Below are positions 35,437 through 38,371 of a DNA stretch of 38,371 nucleotides, in pieces. The position numbers and the translations under genes were made by a program. The first letter of the stretch is position 1; every line of letters starts with the position of its first letter. The DNA is from Comamonadaceae bacterium (lineage in GTDB: Bacteria; Pseudomonadota; Gammaproteobacteria; Burkholderiales; Burkholderiaceae_C). The notes beneath the pieces were generated by a model. The model was not told where the DNA came from. It saw only the letters and a list, made by a program, of their open reading frames with translations, and did no database searches. Where the stretch lies: positions 1 to 38,371 of the forward strand of contig CANJOS010000010.1 of the NCBI GenBank assembly GCA_947476015.1, in the 5' to 3' direction.

Positions 35437-35502
35437 AGCCCGAAGTGTAGATCAGCCAACATCAGCGACAATCTGAATCTTTGGAAAATCCCCCTTTTTG
35501 AA

Positions 35503-36102
35503 ATGACCGCTCCTCCATCCGCCTCTCCTGCCGACCAACCCAAAGCCGACATCACCTTGGCCAAGTCAGACGATAACTTGGTTTGGATCGACTGCGAAAT
35601 GACGGGACTAGACCCTGAGAAGGAGCGCTTGTTGGAAATTGCCGTCATCGTGACCGGCCCTCACCTCACACCTCGAGTTGAAGGCCCTGTTTGCGTGATA
35701 CACCAAAGCGATGAGCTGCTTCACAAAATGGATGCTTGGAACAAAGGGACCCATGGCAGGAGCGGCTTGATAGAGAAAGTCAAGACCTCCACCACCTCAG
35801 AGCAGGATGCCGAAGAGGCGATCCTAGCCTTCATCAAAAAGTACGTTTCCAAAAATGCCTCTCCCCTTTGTGGGAACACCATCAGCCAAGACCGCCGATT
35901 TTTAGTCAAGTTCATGCCTAAACTAGAGGCTTACCTTCACTACCGCAATTTAGACGTCAGCACTTTGAAAGAACTCTCCAAGCGATGGCGACCCGAGGTC
36001 TTCAATAGTTTCAAAAAACAACAAAAACACACGGCTCTGGCCGATGTTCACGAATCCATCGAAGAGTTAGCTCATTACCGGGAACATTTCATTCGGCTTT
36101 GA
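35503..36102 (+). CDS. orn: Oligoribonuclease
   Basis: This DEDDh 3'-5' exonuclease degrades RNA dinucleotides and pGpG to mononucleotides and so finishes both mRNA decay and cyclic-di-GMP breakdown. It has 199 aa. The first acidic pair is in [17 protein letters not shown] (about 26-42). EIAVIVTGP and [15 protein letters not shown] (about 126-140) follow. [18 protein letters not shown] near the C-terminus carries the catalytic His and last Asp. The first 20 or so residues are an extra, Pro/Ala/Lys-rich N-terminus beyond the E. coli length (181 aa). A later start is not obvious, so ATG 35503 is kept. Confidence 0.95.
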   Translation: MTAPPSASPADQPKADITLAKSDDNLVWIDCEMTGLDPEKERLLEIAVIVTGPHLTPRVEGPVCVIHQSDELLHKMDAWNKGTHGRSGLIEKVKTSTTSEQDAEEAILAFIKKYVSKNASPLCGNTISQDRRFLVKFMPKLEAYLHYRNLDVSTLKELSKRWRPEVFNSFKKQQKHTALADVHESIEELAHYREHFIRL

Positions 36103-36152
36103 TCCCTATCTTCCCCTGATTTTAGGGAAAACCCGCGCAACTCAAAATTCTG

Positions 36153-36161
36153 TGCCATAAT
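36153..36161 (+). promoter_or_regulatory. Extended -10 promoter for the downstream helicase
   Basis: TGC followed by CATAAT (36156-36161) is an extended -10 element. No good -35 is seen at 16-18 nt, which such promoters tolerate. A start near 36168 would give a leader of about 210 nt before the helicase ATG. It lies 51 bp after the orn stop, so it would serve the helicase, not orn. Confidence 0.5.
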
Positions 36162-36167
36162 CCGCGG

Positions 36168-36381
36168 CTGAGCTGATAACAGGCCTATGCCCGCAGCCCT
36201 TGTGCATCACCCTTCACGCCTTTGACTCACTGATAAGAGTCACTCGACTGGAAAAGATGGGGCCTGACATCACGTCAAACCCACTCTCTTCAAACAGCAC
36301 CGAGCTCCGTTTGATGGTTGATGTTTTTTAACCATGAACGGCGCCACCGCAAATCTTGCGGAAGTCCGTGCGAGAAAAAAT
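36168..36381 (+). promoter_or_regulatory. Long structured leader of the RhlE-type helicase
   Basis: This is about 210 nt with no convincing gene of its own. It holds a perfect 6-bp hairpin TGACTC/GAGTCA (36223-36228 and 36237-36242). A second 6-bp hairpin, ATGGTT/AACCAT (36314-36319 and 36330-36335), pairs part of an alternative in-frame ATG at 36334. Long, foldable leaders occur on cold-shock-type helicase mRNAs; regulation here is only inferred. Confidence 0.4.
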
Positions 36382-38371
36382 ATGACTGACGCTTTTGAAG
36401 TGCAGGCCGACTTGTCGCCTGCGCAATCCTCTACGAACGAAACTTTCGTGACCGAAACATTGGCGCTTGATGCTGCCGTCATTAACGACAGCGACAACGA
36501 GTCCATTGATGCCGAGATCAGCCCAGAGCAACCCAATGGTTTCGTGCTGTTGGGCTTGGCGCCTGAATTGGTCCAAGCTGTGGCCGACCTTGGCTACACA
36601 CAACCCACACCCGTGCAGCTCAAAGCCATCCCCTTGGCCTTGCCCAAAGAAACTTTAGGTGAAGCTCATCGCTACATCGACCTGATGGTTTCAAGCCAAA
36701 CTGGCAGTGGCAAAACAGCTGCCTTCTTGTTACCCGTGCTGCACACTTTGCTGCAAGAAATGGCCGCTGAAGAAGAAGCCGAGCGCGCTGCATTTGCAAA
36801 AGCCTGTTCAGACGCTGCCGCCAATGGCGAGCCAGCACCCAAGCGCCCCAAGCGCAAAGACCCCACCAACTCACGCAATTTCAAAGCGCCCACACCTGGT
36901 GCCCTGATTGTTTGCCCTACGCGTGAATTGGCCCAACAGGTGGCGCACGATGCCATCGATTTGGTCAAGCATTGCCGCGGCTTGCGCGTGGCCAACATTG
37001 TGGGCGGCATGCCTTACCAGTTGCAAATTGCCAAGTTGCAAAATGCCAATTTGGTCGTAGCCACGCCAGGTCGTTTGCTTGACTTGCAACGCTCGATGCA
37101 AATCAAGCTCGATAAAGTTAAGTTCTTGGTGGTTGACGAGGCCGACCGCATGTTGGACCTGGGCTTTTCTGACGATCTGGCCGACATCAACCAACTCACC
37201 AGCCAACGCCAACAAACCATGATGTTCAGCGCCACATTTGCGCCGCGCATTCAGCAATTGGCCATGCGTGTGATGCACGACGGTGGCTCATCGGTTCAAA
37301 AAATCCAAATCGATTCACCCCAAGAAAAACACAGCAACATCAAGCAAGTTTTGTTCTGGGCCGACAACGCGCAACACAAACGCAAGTTGCTTGACCATTG
37401 GCTGCGTGACGCCTCCATCAACCAAGCCATTGTGTTTGCCAGCACCCAAATCGAGTGTGATGGACTGGCCGCTGACCTGCAACAAGATGGCTTTGATGCC
37501 GTTGCATTGCATGGCGCCTTGAGCCAAGGTTTGCGCAATCGCCGTTTGATGGCTTTGCGCAACGGCCAAGTTCAAATCTTGGTCGCCACCGATGTCGCGG
37601 CTCGCGGCATTGACGTGCCCACCATCACGCACGTGTTCAACTTTGGCTTGCCCATGAAAGCCGAAGACTACACACACCGCATTGGTCGTACGGGCCGCGC
37701 CGGTCGTGACGGCTTGGCCATCACCTTCGCAGAAATTCGCGATCGTCGCAAAATTTTGGACATTGAGGCTTACAGCCGCCAACCCTTCAAAGCAGAAGTG
37801 ATTCCAGGCATGGAGCCAAAACAGAACTTCCCTGAAAGCCGTCCAGGCGGCCGGGGTGGTAATGATCGCGGTGACCGCGGTGGTCGTGGCCGCCCATTTG
37901 GTGGTGGCGGTGGTGGTGGCTTCGGTGGTAACCGCGGTGGTGATCGCTTTGAGTCCCGTGGCGCGCCTCGCTTTGAAGGCAATCGTGGCGGTGATCGCTT
38001 CGAAGGCCGTGGCGATCGTTTTGAAAATCGTGGTGCTCCCGCTCCTCGCTTTGAAGGTCGCGGCGACACGCGTCCAGAAGCACGCTTCGAGCCTCGCGGT
38101 GACTTCCGCGGCGAACAACGCAGCTTTGCGCCTCGCAGTGAAGCGCGCTTTGAACCCCGCGGCGAACAGCGCCAAGAGGCACGTCCTGAGAGTCGCCCTG
38201 ATTCGCGCGGCGAAAACCGCTTTGACTCACGCGACAGCCGTGCTCCACGCGCACCCAGCAGAGACAATGCGCGCGGCGGTGCCAGCGATCGTCCTGCACG
38301 CGGCCCTAAAGTCATGGGTGCTGGCAACTTCAAGCCACACAATGCGGGCGGTCATGCAGCACCCAAGCGCA
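36382..38371 (+). CDS. RhlE-type DEAD-box RNA helicase, 3' end beyond window
   Basis: This is a large DEAD-box helicase whose 3' end lies outside the window; at least 663 codons are visible. The Q motif GYTQPTPVQ precedes motif I SSQTGSGKT (QTGSGKT at 106-112). PTRELA, TPGRLLD, DEAD (252-255), SAT, ATDVAARGIDVPT and HRIGRTGRAG follow. Between motifs I and Ia there is an inserted charged segment (about 128-170, EEEAERAAFAK and PKRPKRKDP). After about residue 484 comes a long low-complexity RGG/RFE-rich tail, a likely RNA-binding and condensate-forming region. ATG 36382 is chosen; an in-frame ATG at 36334 would add 16 residues. The closing residues (NFKPHNAGGHAAPKR) look near the natural end. 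Confidence 0.93.
   Translation, partial: MTDAFEVQADLSPAQSSTNETFVTETLALDAAVINDSDNESIDAEISPEQPNGFVLLGLAPELVQAVADLGYTQPTPVQLKAIPLALPKETLGEAHRYIDLMVSSQTGSGKTAAFLLPVLHTLLQEMAAEEEAERAAFAKACSDAAANGEPAPKRPKRKDPTNSRNFKAPTPGALIVCPTRELAQQVAHDAIDLVKHCRGLRVANIVGGMPYQLQIAKLQNANLVVATPGRLLDLQRSMQIKLDKVKFLVVDEADRMLDLGFSDDLADINQLTSQRQQTMMFSATFAPRIQQLAMRVMHDGGSSVQKIQIDSPQEKHSNIKQVLFWADNAQHKRKLLDHWLRDASINQAIVFASTQIECDGLAADLQQDGFDAVALHGALSQGLRNRRLMALRNGQVQILVATDVAARGIDVPTITHVFNFGLPMKAEDYTHRIGRTGRAGRDGLAITFAEIRDRRKILDIEAYSRQPFKAEVIPGMEPKQNFPESRPGGRGGNDRGDRGGRGRPFGGGGGGGFGGNRGGDRFESRGAPRFEGNRGGDRFEGRGDRFENRGAPAPRFEGRGDTRPEARFEPRGDFRGEQRSFAPRSEARFEPRGEQRQEARPESRPDSRGENRFDSRDSRAPRAPSRDNARGGASDRPARGPKVMGAGNFKPHNAGGHAAPKR
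37846..38280 (+). repeat. Degenerate RGG/RFE-coding repeats in the helicase tail
   Basis: Irregular short units such as RGGDRFE, RFEGRG, RFEPRG and EARFEPRGE recur, with GGC/CGC/GGT codons, about every 18-45 nt. A run of seven glycines (37903-37923) is included. It encodes a disordered arginine-, glycine- and phenylalanine-rich tail. Long open frames on the opposite strand here are by-products of the codon pattern. Confidence 0.8.

Noticed and set aside
37315-38342. Long minus-strand open frames opposite the helicase tail, with Thr/Ala- or Arg/Pro-rich translations
   Set aside because: They mirror the GGC/CGC-rich repeats of the tail and are low in complexity; no start signals.

Overview
The window looks like a chromosomal, mostly housekeeping stretch of a betaproteobacterium, order Burkholderiales, most likely family Comamonadaceae (a Limnohabitans/Rhodoferax-like freshwater lineage). 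This rests on the protein sequences and on gene neighbourhoods such as folC-SPOR-cvpA-purF-metZ-gltX, prfB-pepN-fbp and the rsgA/M48 protease/orn cluster. It is an inference, not a database result. I see no insertion sequence, prophage, integrase, toxin-antitoxin pair or CRISPR array. Coding density is very high and many neighbouring genes overlap or lie a few bases apart.

Region 1 (1-7082, minus strand) reads as one long right-to-left operon: folC, a SPOR-domain protein, cvpA, purF, metZ and gltX. It continues into tRNA-Ala(GGC) and tRNA-Glu(TTC). The tRNA pair has its own strong sigma70-type promoter embedded in the 3' end of gltX, and a possible terminator hairpin that begins in the tRNA-Glu CCA end. 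Region 2 (7127-12102) holds an ArsC/YffB-like protein, a glycine-zipper envelope protein, ppnP and argG on the plus strand. These are followed by murB (minus), a YajQ-family protein (plus) and plsY (minus). YajQ and plsY share an intrinsic terminator. Region 3 (12139-15927) has a Tas-like aldo/keto reductase and an acyl-CoA synthetase (minus), divergent from an alpha/beta hydrolase.

Region 4 (15993-21439, plus) carries prfB with the classic RF2 +1 programmed frameshift, then pepN, fbp and a lipocalin whose start codon overlaps the fbp stop. Region 5 (21517-25188) has a small secreted cysteine-containing protein of unknown function, a CaiB/BaiF CoA transferase and a NYN/PIN-like putative nuclease (minus), plus a PfkB-family nucleoside kinase (plus). 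Region 6 (25194-28656) has rfbC and rfbA without rfbB/rfbD, a DEAD-box helicase, and an isoprenyl transferase (uppS-like) with an arginine variant of its signature motif and a TTG start.

Region 7 (28706-30472) contains an H-NS-family gene with its own terminator. Its upstream region is strikingly AT-rich and holds a 19-bp-arm inverted repeat that runs into the end of a HlyC/CorC-family gene. Region 8 (30582-33138, plus) is apaH, a CoA-pyrophosphatase-type Nudix hydrolase and a CobD/CbiB-like membrane protein. Region 9 (33165-36102) is rsgA overlapping an M48 (Ste24-like) protease, divergent from orn. The window ends inside a large RhlE-type DEAD-box helicase with a long leader and an RGG/RFE-rich tail.

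Functionally the window covers translation (gltX, tRNAs, prfB, rsgA), nucleotide and cofactor metabolism (purF, folC, ppnP, apaH, Nudix, orn, nucleoside kinase), envelope and lipid synthesis (murB, plsY, uppS, rfbAC, SPOR, cvpA), amino-acid synthesis (metZ, argG) and RNA remodelling (two DEAD-box helicases). I do not see a clear multi-gene novel system. The least explained items are the NYN protein with its CoA-transferase partner, the AT-rich palindrome at hns, the small secreted protein, and the structured leaders.
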